The notes: generated by a model not told the origin, from the sequence alone. A stretch of DNA of 64,000 bases from Paenibacillus cellulosilyticus (GCF_003182255.1 NZ_QGTQ01000011.1:116779-180778), one strand, 5' to 3'; positions 1-8,581 are shown, counted from the first letter of the stretch. Numbers and translations: made by a program.

Positions 1-7
1 CCACCTC

Positions 8-1507
8 CTATTCCTCGCTAACCTTCGTGGCGACATGCCCCTCGCGATATTGGCTTGGCGTGACGCCCGTATATTTCTTGAACTGCTCCGTAAAATGCCG
101 ATAGTTGAAATACCCGACCTTCTTGCTCACGTCGTTGACCAGCATACCTTTAAGCAGCAGCATCTTCGCTTGCTCCATGCGCAGCTTGGTCACGTATTTG
201 ATATAGGAGATGCCGACCTTCTCCTTGAACAGCAGGCTTAGATAAGTCGCGTTCATGCCCACATGCTCCGCCAGCTCCTGCAGCGTGCAGGACTGCGAGT
301 AGTTCTGATCGATGAAGGCAAGCGCCTTCTCGACCGCATTGTGACTCGTCGCATGTTTATCTTCCCGCATAAAATTGTGCAGCATCTCCATCTGCCCCTG
401 CAGCCATTCAAACATCCGGTCCCGCGACGACATCTCGCCAAGCTCGCGGTACGATACATTCGCCTGCTGCTTGGAATCCCAGCCGGACTCCTTCGCCACC
501 TGATAGCCGATGTAAGCGAGCTTCAGCACCTCCCGCTCGACCTGCTCTGGACTCAGCCGCTGAATCTCCATCTCATGCTTGTACTGATCTAACTGCTTCA
601 GCAGCCCATCCTTGTTGCCCGTCCGCATGCAGAAGACGATCTCTTCTTCCCTGTCGGTTAATCCGCTTGGCAGATGCTCTTCGACCGGCTCGAATCGGGT
701 CCAGCCCTTCTCTTCGAGGAAGACCGCATAGCGCAGCGCACGAATCGCTTCCTTGTAGCTCAGACCCGCTTCGGCAGCATTCGGATACGTCTGCCCCGAA
801 CCAATCGTCACCTGCGTCTGCAAGGAGAGAAGCGTCAGATGCTCCCACAATTCATCTGCAGGCAGCTCGAAATGAACAACGACCGTGATCCACTCTTTGC
901 CGTAAGGAAAAGAGATCGTTTTGTACGAGGGATGCTCGTCCAGCCGCTCCCCCTTACCTGTCGCAGCGAGCACGGTAACACCAACTGCCCGCCCTGCATT
1001 AGCTTCGCCGAAGGCTGCACGCCAAGCGGGAACAGCCTCTTCCCCAAGCAGCAGCAAATCAAGCGCCGCCTTCTCCAGCAGCGCATCCTTATTCGCCTCC
1101 AGCTGCGTGCGCATCTGGACATGCTCCTGCTGGCGGCCGATCCGCGCGATCGTCCGCCGGAGCGCTTCGTCGATTTTCTCCAGCGTAATCGGCTTGTCTA
1201 GGTAATCGATGACGCCGAGCTTGAGCGCCGTGCGGATATATTCGAATTCGTTGAAGCCGCTGAAGACGATGCACGCCGTATCCGGCTGCTCCTTCGTAAT
1301 CTGTTCGATCAGCTCAAGTCCGGTTATGCCAGGCATCCGGATGTCCGTCATGACGATATCCGGCCGCAGCTCCCGCACCATCTGTCTGGCCGCCAGGCCG
1401 TCCTCCGCGGTGCCGACAAGCTGGATGCCGTATTTGGACCAATCCACCATCATTTGAAGACCTTGCGTCACAATATATTCATCGTCGAATATAACGGCTC
1501 TTAGCAT
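8..1507 (-). CDS. YesN-type response regulator, AraC output
   Basis: This is a cytoplasmic transcription regulator of about 499 residues, the receiver partner of the kinase just upstream. The N-terminal receiver domain shows the acidic pair DDE near residue 8, the phospho-acceptor Asp in the motif MTDIRMPG near residue 53, and the conserved Lys in DKPIT near residue 105. A long central region of the kind seen in YesN relatives follows, and two AraC-type helix-turn-helix motifs end the protein (NATYLSLLFKEK and the FNYRHFTEQFKKYTGVTPSQYR type ending). The ATG at 1507 is preferred over an in-frame TTG at 1516 because it starts exactly at the domain and follows GAGGG. It lies 5 bases after the kinase stop, so the two are surely cotranscribed. 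Its stop codon is fused to a GGAGGTGG sequence at the window edge, so another gene of the operon probably starts just outside. The target, probably sugar uptake genes, is inference. Confidence 0.93.
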   Translation of the reverse strand: MLRAVIFDDEYIVTQGLQMMVDWSKYGIQLVGTAEDGLAARQMVRELRPDIVMTDIRMPGITGLELIEQITKEQPDTACIVFSGFNEFEYIRTALKLGVIDYLDKPITLEKIDEALRRTIARIGRQQEHVQMRTQLEANKDALLEKAALDLLLLGEEAVPAWRAAFGEANAGRAVGVTVLAATGKGERLDEHPSYKTISFPYGKEWITVVVHFELPADELWEHLTLLSLQTQVTIGSGQTYPNAAEAGLSYKEAIRALRYAVFLEEKGWTRFEPVEEHLPSGLTDREEEIVFCMRTGNKDGLLKQLDQYKHEMEIQRLSPEQVEREVLKLAYIGYQVAKESGWDSKQQANVSYRELGEMSSRDRMFEWLQGQMEMLHNFMREDKHATSHNAVEKALAFIDQNYSQSCTLQELAEHVGMNATYLSLLFKEKVGISYIKYVTKLRMEQAKMLLLKGMLVNDVSKKVGYFNYRHFTEQFKKYTGVTPSQYREGHVATKVSEE

Positions 1508-1512
1508 GTCCC

Positions 1513-3285
1513 TCAAACCTCTCTGATTTCATTTGGCCGGAAACGAATCTCGACGGTTGTCCCTCTGCCGGGTTCACTGCTTACGCGAAGCGAGCTTCGA
1601 TGTCCATAATAGAGCATAATGCGCTCCTTCACATTCGTCAGACCGTATCCCTTCTCCGTTACGCTCGTATCCGCCATGCCGACGCCGTCATCCTCAACAG
1701 TGAAGACAGCGGTGCCGTCCTCCATCCTGCCTGTTAAGCGGATCATGCCTTCGCCGATCTTCGGCTCCAAGCCGTGATAGATGGCGTTCTCGACGAGCGG
1801 CTGAAGAATGAGCTTCAAGATTTCCAGGCTCATCAGCTCCTGTTCAACATCCACGATATAACGGAACCGAGACTTATAACGCAGGTTCTGAATCGTCATG
1901 TAATGCTCGATATGCTCCAGCTCGCGGAACACAGGAATCGTTTCCTTGCCTTTGTTCAAGCTGATTTTGAAGCTTTCGGACAAAGCGACGGTCATCTTCG
2001 CGATATCGGTGTTATTTTGCAAAATAGCCATCCAATAGATCGAATCCAGCGTGTTGTATAGAAAATGCGGCTTAATCTGCGCCTGCAGCGTTCGAAGCTC
2101 CGCCTCCCGCTCCTTCAGCTGCGAATGGATCAGCCGCTCGTTAAGCAGCTGATTCTCAGACGAGATCTTCCGGAAGGTCTCGCCGATTGCCCCAACCTCG
2201 TCTTCCTCGAAGGAGGTTCCTTGCATCGATGTGCCGGAGCCTTTCGACCAGTCTACCATCATTTTCTTCAATTGCAGAAGCGGCCTTGTAATGCTGCCGG
2301 AGACGAACAGCGACAATACGATGGCAACAAGCGCGATAATCGCGGCGATCAGCATCGTGACGGTCGTGATCCGATTGGAATCCTGCAGCAGCACCTTCGC
2401 TTTGACGATGTGGAGGAACGTCCAATCCGTCGTCGCATTGCGGTAGCCGACCGTCAGATAGCCGTGTTCATGCAAATTGTGAAGCACCGCCGCTTCGTTA
2501 TCGTCCCAGTTGATCAGATTCGAGATCGAGGTGTTCTGCGCGTAGACGCTGCGCGTCACATTGCTCGTCGTATCGAGCACAATAAATCCGCTGTCCTCTT
2601 CGTCGTTCATTGCCTGCTCGAAAATCGTGCTCTTCAGGTTAATGACCAGCAGTCCAATCGGACGGAAGTTCGCCGGATCGCGAAGCAGCTTCACACTGGA
2701 GAAGGAGCCGCTCGGATTGCGCGATGAACCAGATTGAAGCACGTTATAGCTGAAGAAAACCTCTTTGCCGTTCGCGGCTGCAGCCCGCTTGTACCAGTCC
2801 GTCTGACCGATCATCGAGCGGCTTGGCTCATCCGCATAGATGCCAGCATTGGCATCGGTGCTGCCGTAACAGACCGAGTGGTACCCTCGATCGAATAAAC
2901 AAATGGAATCGATATGGCGCGTGTCGATCAAATTGCGTACGACTAAATTTTGCAGACGATTAGCCGTCCGTAGATCAAGCACATGCCCGTCAGGTTGTGC
3001 GCTTGCCTTCAGCTCCTCGCGAAGCTGGTCGTTCGCCAATATTAATCGATGCATATTAATGACGTTGCGAAATAATAGGTCGGCAACCTCGCTGGCCGTC
3101 TTCAAGTTATGCTCGTTGTTGTCCAAATGGTTATGCACGATCGTATCCTTCGAAATGTTGACCGAAATCGCGCCAAGAATAATGAGCGGCGGGACGGACA
3201 ACAGCACAACAGCGAGCAGTATTCTGGTCCGAAGCCGGCGAGGACGAAATTGCTTAAGAAACGTAAGTAGAGAAAATCCACGCAT
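1513..3285 (-). CDS. YesM-type sensor histidine kinase
   Basis: This membrane sensor kinase of about 590 residues phosphorylates the response regulator encoded directly downstream. It has an N-terminal transmembrane helix (LAVVLLSVPPLIILGAI), an extracellular sensing region of about 260 residues, a second membrane helix (MLIAAIIALVAIVLSLFVSG) followed by a HAMP linker, then a His_kinase module with the phospho-acceptor motif QIKPHFLYNTLDSI and a C-terminal ATPase domain with the N box LVENAIYHG and G box DDGVGM. The ATG at 3285 is chosen because AGGAGC lies 9 bases upstream; an ATG 33 bases earlier has no ribosome binding site. The ligand is unknown. Related kinases sense sugars or transport status, and the neighbouring GH3 gene on the same strand may respond to it, which is inference. 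Confidence 0.92.
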   Translation of the reverse strand: MRGFSLLTFLKQFRPRRLRTRILLAVVLLSVPPLIILGAISVNISKDTIVHNHLDNNEHNLKTASEVADLLFRNVINMHRLILANDQLREELKASAQPDGHVLDLRTANRLQNLVVRNLIDTRHIDSICLFDRGYHSVCYGSTDANAGIYADEPSRSMIGQTDWYKRAAAANGKEVFFSYNVLQSGSSRNPSGSFSSVKLLRDPANFRPIGLLVINLKSTIFEQAMNDEEDSGFIVLDTTSNVTRSVYAQNTSISNLINWDDNEAAVLHNLHEHGYLTVGYRNATTDWTFLHIVKAKVLLQDSNRITTVTMLIAAIIALVAIVLSLFVSGSITRPLLQLKKMMVDWSKGSGTSMQGTSFEEDEVGAIGETFRKISSENQLLNERLIHSQLKEREAELRTLQAQIKPHFLYNTLDSIYWMAILQNNTDIAKMTVALSESFKISLNKGKETIPVFRELEHIEHYMTIQNLRYKSRFRYIVDVEQELMSLEILKLILQPLVENAIYHGLEPKIGEGMIRLTGRMEDGTAVFTVEDDGVGMADTSVTEKGYGLTNVKERIMLYYGHRSSLRVSSEPGRGTTVEIRFRPNEIREV

Positions 3286-3697
3286 CCGACTCGAGCTCCT
3301 GTGGCCGATTCGGCCCATAGTAAGGTTGTTTCATCCATTGTAAACGAATACATGAGGATTATCACAGCGCACTTTTTTTAGGTGGGATGTCTGGTTTTTT
3401 TGGGTGAGATACATGTGCTCCGTTGATGGAAACCGCCATTCATGCAGGTTTTAAGGCTTCCTATTACTCACGATGTGGAAAGCTTGCATTTACTGCATCA
3501 ATTTCCGACCATTTCTCCTTATCCCGTGATTTAGACTAGAATTACCTGCATCTTTTGCAGGATTACACAAGTGATCGCGCGTCATTTATCGAAAAGGATG
3601 ACCGTTATGCCGGCTTGAGCAACCGCTTCATTAGAACAAGTAAAGCTGTCGCCAGTGCATCTTACATGCATCTGGGACAGCTCCCTTCGATCCTATG
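3286..3697. other. Intergenic region with no gene seen
   Basis: About 410 bases separate the kinase start from the end of the GH3 gene. I see no ORF with a ribosome binding site. It should hold the kinase promoter, and near 3545-3561 a small CCTGCA/TGCAGG hairpin. The terminator of the GH3 gene is listed separately. Confidence 0.5.
3645..3681 (-). terminator. Probable terminator of the GH3 gene
   Basis: An imperfect hairpin with arms GCTGTC and GACAGC, with paired CCAG/CTGG and GCAT/ATGC inside. It lies just past the GH3 stop on the minus strand and is followed there by TTTACTTG, a weak T run. Confidence 0.5.
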
Positions 3698-6247
3698 CTA
3701 ATTACGATGTGACGGATTCGCCAAGCCATGCAGCACGCTCTCGCATTGCTCGACTGCAGCTGCAAACTCGCGGGACGGCACGACTGCCGCTTCTAGTACG
3801 ATACGCTCGGAAGATTCGCCTATCAGAATGGTGAAAGCTCCTTCGGACACTTCCCACCTATTGCGCTTGGTGCTCCACGTGCTGAACGAACGCGGCGTGA
3901 GCAGCATTACCGCTCGGGTGGTGCCGCCAGCTCGTATTTCGAGCTTCGCATAGTTCTTCAATTGGAGCGCCGGCTCGCCGGCTGCGCTTGGGTAACGAAC
4001 ATACAGCTGCGGCACTGCTTGACCGTCGTGCTCTCCGACATTCGAGATGTCGAATGAAACCTGTAAGCGAGGGAGTCCGTCGTTCTCCACCTGCTTGATC
4101 TCGATTGCGTCGTAACGGAACGAAGTATAGGATAAACCGTGTCCGAACGGGAACAGCAGCTCCTCCTCTTCAGCCGTGAACCAACGGTAGCCGATTTTCA
4201 ACTTCTCGGAATAGACCGTATCTAGCCCGATGCCAGGGTATTGTCCCGTGCTGCTCAGCGGCCCTTGCTCAAGCGATTTCGGGAATGTCATTGGCAGACG
4301 GCCTGACGGATTCGTATCGCCGAACAATACTTTCGCAATCGCTTCTCCGCCCAGCTGTCCCGGATACCACGCTTCAACTACTGCTGCGACTTGGTCCAGC
4401 CACGGCATTGCAACCGGTCCGCCGGTATTGAGCACGACAATCGTGTTCGGATTTGCTGCCGCAACGGCGGCAATAAGCTCGTCCTGCATACCAGGCAGCG
4501 ACAGCGACGGCTTGTCGAAGTGCTCGGTCATATAATCGTTCACGAATACAATTGCCGTATCAGCAGTGCTTGCAGTCCGAACAGCTTCCTCTATTAATGG
4601 ATGATCCGTTCCCGCATACCATTCCAATGCGATTGACGGCAGCGATGCATGTTCCCCTATGACAGCCTTATAATGCACTTCGACTTGTACGCTTATACCG
4701 GATTCCATCCTCTTCCTTCCGATTGAATAGAGCGTCTGGAACGCCCAATTGTCGATGATGAGCTCCCCATCTAGGTAGAGTCGCGCCCCGCCGGAGGCTG
4801 GAAGATAAAACGTGTAATCTGCGCTTTCCTTCGGCGTCAGCGTACCGGTCCACTTCGCGGAAGAGGTATACGGCACACCGTCGAACTGCCAGTTCAAGCG
4901 AAGGTTCGGCATCGCTTGCGTATGGAGCGGTTCGCCGCTCAAATCATACGAAGCATAGGATGTCATGATCAGACCACCATCGAACCGATCCGGAGGAATC
5001 GTCAAATTCACATTCGGCGATGGATAAACGAACGAAGGTCCCATCGGAACGGGCGCCGTTCCTGGCGCATAGGTCACTTGCAGGTTCGCGCCGGCACGGC
5101 GCTCCATTGCCGCAAGCGGCGTCATAACGCTGACGTTCGGTACATGAGCGCTGCCGCCGCCGGATGCGATAAGGTTGACGGCAGCTTGTCCGATGACGGC
5201 GATCGAACCAGTTGATGTTAGCGGCAGAACATTATTGTTATTTTGCAGCAGGACGATTGATTGTTCAGCTAGGTACAGCGATTCTTCATCATGCTGGATG
5301 TATGGGCTAGATGCTGTTGGTGTTGGTGTTGGTGTTGGTGTTGGTGTTGGTGTTGATGCTGGTGAGTCTACCTGCTCCCGGTCGAACAAGCCGAAGCTGA
5401 ACATTTGGCGGAGAATGCGGCCAGCGCTGTCGTCAATCATCGCCATCGACACTTGGCCATCTGCGACAGCCTGCTTTAATGGCTCGCCATAGAACCGCTT
5501 GTGCGGAATCGTCAGCTCATAGTCGAGTCCTGCGTATAGGGATGGGACCGTACTCTGAGTCGCTAGAAAGTCAGAAACGACGAAGCCGTCGAACTGCCAA
5601 TTGTCCTTCAGCACCTGCTGCAGCAGGTACATATTCTCCGCTCCGTGCGTTCCGTTGATCCGATTGTAGGACGCCATGATGGAAGCGGCCTTCCCTTCAC
5701 GGACAGCGGCTTCGAACGCCGGGAGATAGATTTCTCTTAACGTCCGCTCATCGATGATGCTGTTCTGGGTGAAGCGGTCGAACTCCTGATTATTCGCTGC
5801 ATAATGCTTTACGCAGGCCATGACGCCTTGCTCCTGAATGCCCTGAATGACCGCTGTTCCCGTTGCTGCCGACAGCAGCGGATCTTCGCCATAACCTTCG
5901 AAGGTCCGGCCATTGAGCGGCGTGCGGGCAATGTTGACGGTCGGGCCGAGCAGCAGCGAGGTTCCCCGCTCTTGCGCATCCTTGCCTACAACCTCGCCAT
6001 AAATGCGGGCCGCTTCTTGGTTGAAAGCAGCGCCAAGCGCGATCGGCGCCGGAAGCTGCGTGCCCACCTGCTCGTGTGGACCTGTAACGCCGCCGGGTCC
6101 GTCGTTCAGCTTCAATATAGGAATGCTCAGCTTCTCATCTGGCGTTCCGCCATTCATTAGCGCGAGCTTGTCATCGAGCGACATCGCTGCGAGCAGCTCC
6201 TTCACTCTCTGCTCCGTGTCGAGCAATCTATTCATCCAAGGCTTCAT
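3698..6247 (-). CDS. GH3 beta-glycosidase with PA14 insert
   Basis: An 849-residue glycoside hydrolase family 3 enzyme that removes terminal beta-linked sugars from oligosaccharides. No signal peptide is visible, so it should act in the cytoplasm. The TIM-barrel domain carries KHYAANNQE (residues 147-155) and the nucleophile Asp226 in GFVVSDF. The second domain starts near residue 325 and is interrupted by a PA14 module (about 430-560, PYTSSAKWTGTL, SADYTFYLPASGGARLYLDGELI). A fibronectin-III-like domain ends the protein. Between the two catalytic lobes is a Pro-Thr linker encoded by six perfect 6-base repeats (5315-5350). The start follows AGAGAGGATGAG. It is divergent from an AraC gene, its likely regulator. 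Exact sugar specificity (glucose, xylose, galactose) cannot be read from the sequence. Confidence 0.92.
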   Translation of the reverse strand: MKPWMNRLLDTEQRVKELLAAMSLDDKLALMNGGTPDEKLSIPILKLNDGPGGVTGPHEQVGTQLPAPIALGAAFNQEAARIYGEVVGKDAQERGTSLLLGPTVNIARTPLNGRTFEGYGEDPLLSAATGTAVIQGIQEQGVMACVKHYAANNQEFDRFTQNSIIDERTLREIYLPAFEAAVREGKAASIMASYNRINGTHGAENMYLLQQVLKDNWQFDGFVVSDFLATQSTVPSLYAGLDYELTIPHKRFYGEPLKQAVADGQVSMAMIDDSAGRILRQMFSFGLFDREQVDSPASTPTPTPTPTPTPTASSPYIQHDEESLYLAEQSIVLLQNNNNVLPLTSTGSIAVIGQAAVNLIASGGGSAHVPNVSVMTPLAAMERRAGANLQVTYAPGTAPVPMGPSFVYPSPNVNLTIPPDRFDGGLIMTSYASYDLSGEPLHTQAMPNLRLNWQFDGVPYTSSAKWTGTLTPKESADYTFYLPASGGARLYLDGELIIDNWAFQTLYSIGRKRMESGISVQVEVHYKAVIGEHASLPSIALEWYAGTDHPLIEEAVRTASTADTAIVFVNDYMTEHFDKPSLSLPGMQDELIAAVAAANPNTIVVLNTGGPVAMPWLDQVAAVVEAWYPGQLGGEAIAKVLFGDTNPSGRLPMTFPKSLEQGPLSSTGQYPGIGLDTVYSEKLKIGYRWFTAEEEELLFPFGHGLSYTSFRYDAIEIKQVENDGLPRLQVSFDISNVGEHDGQAVPQLYVRYPSAAGEPALQLKNYAKLEIRAGGTTRAVMLLTPRSFSTWSTKRNRWEVSEGAFTILIGESSERIVLEAAVVPSREFAAAVEQCESVLHGLANPSHRN
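5315..5350. repeat. Six tandem TGTTGG repeats inside the GH3 gene
   Basis: Six exact copies of a 6-base unit, plus one degenerate copy (TGTTGA), encode a Thr-Pro linker on the minus strand. The unit keeps the reading frame whatever its copy number, so it could vary in length between strains. Confidence 0.9.
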
Positions 6248-6397
6248 CGTCTGCTCATCCTCTCTGCATCATTATCCGATTGCATGTTGTACAAGAACTG
6301 CGATATCCTTATTAAAACGCTTTCTTCACGTCGTAACAATTCTGTATTTACGGCTATCATTCTCCGATTTACAGATCATGCGGAAAGGAGCACCTCC

Positions 6398-7390
6398 ATG
6401 AATCACAGCGAGCTTGATCGGTATCTGAGAGCGAACAATGAGACAGAAGCGAAGCAGCTCGCGCTGAAGCAGAACGTCAATGATATTGCATCTGCACCGC
6501 GTCGGCATGAGGAAGGCCCCTTCCGCATGCCGGACTCGCCATTTTTCACCAACGGGCCTATCCATATTCGCAAACATAACCGTTTCGCGCCGATGCCGCT
6601 CCATTATCACGATTTTATCGAGCTGAATTACATCTACTCGGGTACATGCAGGCAGTCGATCAACGGCGAGGACGTCGTGCTTCGCGAAGGGCAGGTCTGT
6701 CTGCTTGATTCGGATGTGGTGCACGGGATTGAGACGATGGGCGAAGGCGATATTCTGATCAATATCATTATGAAGAAAGAAACGTTCACCACCTCGTTCT
6801 TGAGCCGATTCAGCTCGCAGGGGATCGTCTCTGATTTCCTCGCCAATGCGATCACGGAGAACACGAATCATAACCGCTATATTGTGTTCGAGTGCGGGGA
6901 GCACGGGGAGCTGCATTGGTTCATGCGAAGCCTGATGTGCGAGGCGTTCGGAGATCGTGCTTATGCGAAGGAAATGATCTATAACTACATCATGCTGATC
7001 TTCACCGAGCTCATGCGCGTGTACACGGTTCGTACGAATCGTGCTGGAGACCAGGCGGAGTCGCGGGCGGATCTGATTCAAGTGCTGAACTATATCGAGA
7101 GAAACTACCGGGACTGCACGTTGACTTCGTTGTCTCGTTCGTTTAATTTTAATTCCAACTATCTGGGGAATTTGCTGAAAAAGCGGACTGGCAAAACGTT
7201 CATCGAGCTGGTTAAGACACAACGGCTCATCCAAGCGGCCGACCTGCTCGCGAATACGAATCGCGCGATCGAGGATATTGCGGCGTCGGTCGGCTACAGC
7301 AGTCTCGGCTTCTTCTATCGTATCTTCGCCGAGCAGTATGGTGCGACGCCGATGGTTTATCGGAATGAGAAACGCAGCGGCGGACAATAA
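6398..7390 (+). CDS. AraC-family regulator with N-terminal cupin
   Basis: A DNA-binding regulator of about 330 residues. The N-terminal half is a cupin-like sugar-sensing barrel (PMPLHYHDFIELNYIYSG, DSDVVHGIE). The C-terminal part has two helix-turn-helix motifs ending in the AraC signature (SLGFFYRIFAEQYGATPMVYR). The ATG at 6398 follows AAAGGAG with 7 bases of spacing; the frame is open back to 6284 but that upstream ATG has no ribosome binding site. It is transcribed divergently from the GH3 gene across a region of about 150 bases, so regulation of that gene is the simplest reading. Confidence 0.9.
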   Translation: MNHSELDRYLRANNETEAKQLALKQNVNDIASAPRRHEEGPFRMPDSPFFTNGPIHIRKHNRFAPMPLHYHDFIELNYIYSGTCRQSINGEDVVLREGQVCLLDSDVVHGIETMGEGDILINIIMKKETFTTSFLSRFSSQGIVSDFLANAITENTNHNRYIVFECGEHGELHWFMRSLMCEAFGDRAYAKEMIYNYIMLIFTELMRVYTVRTNRAGDQAESRADLIQVLNYIERNYRDCTLTSLSRSFNFNSNYLGNLLKKRTGKTFIELVKTQRLIQAADLLANTNRAIEDIAASVGYSSLGFFYRIFAEQYGATPMVYRNEKRSGGQ

Positions 7391-7408
7391 CTTGAATGAG
7401 GAGGGTGA

Positions 7409-7999
7409 ATGGCGATGAAAGCGAAGGCGAGTGAACTACCGGTTATGTTGTTCGAGGACCCGCAAGCGCTTGAAGAGTGGCTCGCGGCAAACCACGCTAC
7501 GTCCCCAGGCTTCCGGCTGCAAATTGCGAAGAAGGATTCTGGCATTCAATCCGTGAATTATGCGGAAGCGCTCGATGTTGCGTTATGTTACGGATGGATT
7601 GACAGCCAGAAGGAAAAGCTCGATGACAAGTCGTGGCTGCAGCGGTTCACGCCGCGCGGGCCGAAGAGCATCTGGTCGAAGGTGAATGTAGATAAGGTCG
7701 AGCTGCTTATTGCCAATGGCCGGATGAAGCCCGCTGGCCTCGAAGCCATTGAGAAGGCCAAGCAGAATGGACTATGGGACAAGGCTTACGAGTCGCAAAG
7801 CAATGCCACAATGCCTGAAGATTTCGCGGCCGAATTGGAGCGTAACGAGAAGGCGAAAGCATTTTACGAAACGTTGAATCGGCAAAATAAATATGCAATC
7901 CTGTTCCGCATTCATAACGTGAAGAAGGAAGAAACGCGTAAGAAGAAAATTGCGCAGTTCGTGGAGATGCTGGAGAAGGGCGAGAAGATCTATCCTTAG
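7409..7999 (+). CDS. YdeI/OmpD-associated family protein
   Basis: A 196-residue cytoplasmic protein of the YdeI family. It has the N-terminal signature FEDPQALEEWLAANHATS, then SVNYAEALDVALCYGWIDSQKEKLDD, a QRFTPRGPKSIWSKVNVDKVE segment read across residues 70-90, and a C-terminal helical tail rich in Lys (VKKEETRKKKIAQFVEML) typical of the family. Distant relatives are annotated as bacteriocin-protection proteins, but the biochemical role is unknown. It starts 18 bases after the AraC gene, behind GAGGAGGG, and probably shares its transcript. A second ATG six bases later is equally possible as start. Confidence 0.85.
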   Translation: MAMKAKASELPVMLFEDPQALEEWLAANHATSPGFRLQIAKKDSGIQSVNYAEALDVALCYGWIDSQKEKLDDKSWLQRFTPRGPKSIWSKVNVDKVELLIANGRMKPAGLEAIEKAKQNGLWDKAYESQSNATMPEDFAAELERNEKAKAFYETLNRQNKYAILFRIHNVKKEETRKKKIAQFVEMLEKGEKIYP

Positions 8000-8048
8000 C
8001 GTGTTATTCGTATTGAAACCGACACTCTTACTCCTTGTTCGCAGATAG

Positions 8049-8077
8049 TTCACTTCTTTTTCCAATTGTGTTATCAT
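8049..8077 (+). promoter_or_regulatory. Candidate sigma-A promoter of the antisense RNA
   Basis: TTCACT and TATCAT are separated by exactly 17 bases and point toward the toxin gene's 3' end. Transcription would start near 8084. The -10 matches 5 of 6 consensus bases, the -35 matches 4 of 6. Confidence 0.5.
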
Positions 8078-8089
8078 ACTTGTAAAGAA

Positions 8090-8111
8090 GCCGAGTGCGC
8101 TAACACTCGGC
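8090..8111 (-). terminator. Terminator of the toxin mRNA
   Basis: A perfect 8-base stem GCCGAGTG/CACTCGGC with a six-base loop. On the minus strand it is followed by TTCTTTAC, so it would end the toxin transcript well inside the antisense RNA gene. Confidence 0.65.
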
Positions 8112-8162
8112 CTGACAATCGGCTTGGATGGGGTTATCCCCTTCTAGTGTCACTAGACGAAT

Positions 8163-8202
8163 AAGAACCCACCTTCGGCGGTCAACCTTGGGGTGGGTTC
8201 TT
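8163..8202 (+). terminator. Terminator of the antisense RNA, overlaps toxin stop
   Basis: An 11-base stem AAGAACCCACC/GGTGGGTTCTT, followed on the plus strand by TATTTCTT. The right arm touches the last base of the toxin stop codon. Confidence 0.7.
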
Positions 8203-8297
8203 TATTTCTTCTTGTAGTTATTCGAGATGTAAGTAAGTAGTGCAAGGATAAACGATCCGAATAAGAACATAATCGTCAATGCTGCCTCTACTTTCAT
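8202..8297 (-). CDS. BsrE/TxpA-like type I toxin peptide
   Basis: A 31-residue hydrophobic peptide beginning MKVEAALTIMFLFGSF and ending YISNNYKKK: one membrane-spanning stretch with a basic tail. It resembles the BsrE toxin of Bacillus subtilis (shared pattern AL.IM...GSFI.ALLTYI), a family often annotated as holin-like toxin. Such peptides insert in the membrane and are silenced by an antisense RNA. The start has a strong AAGGGAGGTGAG site 7 bases upstream. The sequence TCCCTTCGAAGGGA overlaps that site and can fold into a small hairpin, which fits the blocked ribosome binding sites known for this toxin class. Assignment rests on sequence resemblance, size and arrangement. Confidence 0.78.
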   Translation of the reverse strand: MKVEAALTIMFLFGSFILALLTYISNNYKKK

Positions 8298-8367
8298 GGC
8301 CTCACCTCCCTTCGAAGGGAAACCATGCCCACCCAAGATTTAATTGTCCACCTTTACTTCGATGCTC

Positions 8368-8580
8368 CTGAAGGTTTGGCGAAGCATTAAGTGTGGCTAA
8401 ACCGTACTTAATCCCTTCAGAGTGTGGTTTACGCACGATTAAGCGTGGCGTTACCACGCTTAATCCAGTATGCAGCTCCTTATTCGAGCGCCGGAGCGGT
8501 GATAAGTGTGGTTGCGCCACACTTATCGGTTGCTGAGCGAGGTTTACGCTCGATTAAGTGTGGTTCTACTACGCTTAATC
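8368..8580. repeat. Array of related palindromes (ATTAAGTGTGG type)
   Basis: Four related inverted repeats in tandem. 8368-8420: outer arms CTGAAGG/CCTTCAG around an ATTAAGTGTGG-like core. 8437-8465: perfect 12-base stem GATTAAGCGTGG/CCACGCTTAATC, 5-base loop. 8501-8527: perfect 11-base stem GATAAGTGTGG/CCACACTTATC. 8535-8580: GAGCG/CGCTC hairpin followed by an imperfect GATTAAGTGTGG stem. A degraded relative (ATAAGCGTGGTTCTCCCCTGCTTAT) lies near 20331. There is no protein-coding gene here. This resembles a REP/BIME-type dispersed element. Confidence 0.75.
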
Positions 8581-8581
8581 T

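Larger units (their letters stand above)
8084..8210 (+). ncRNA. Putative antisense RNA antitoxin (SR5/RatA-like)
   Basis: This is a predicted RNA of about 125 bases, convergent with the small toxin gene and overlapping its mRNA 3' end. It would begin at the promoter at 8049-8077, include hairpins at 8090-8111 and 8144-8156 (CTAGTG/CACTAG) and end at the hairpin 8163-8202 followed by TATTTCTT. A convergent 3' overlap is the arrangement of the bsrE/SR5 and txpA/RatA pairs of Bacillus subtilis. The existence of the RNA is inferred from the promoter and terminator positions only. Confidence 0.5.

Noticed and set aside
6309..6325. Possible CcpA cre site near the GH3 promoter
   Set aside because: The AAACGCTTTC core matches only partly and lacks the outer bases. 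The site at 19374 is a little better but still has two mismatches.
6326..7387. 353-codon frame opposite the AraC gene
   Set aside because: Shadow of a GC-biased coding strand; high Arg/His/Ile content and no known domain. The same applies to the long frames opposite the GH43, binding-protein and PL11 genes.
7409..7999. YdeI-type protein as immunity for the TOMM product
   Set aside because: Some relatives are called bacteriocin-protection proteins, but it lies 9 kb away with other genes between and fits the AraC transcript. No evidence links it.
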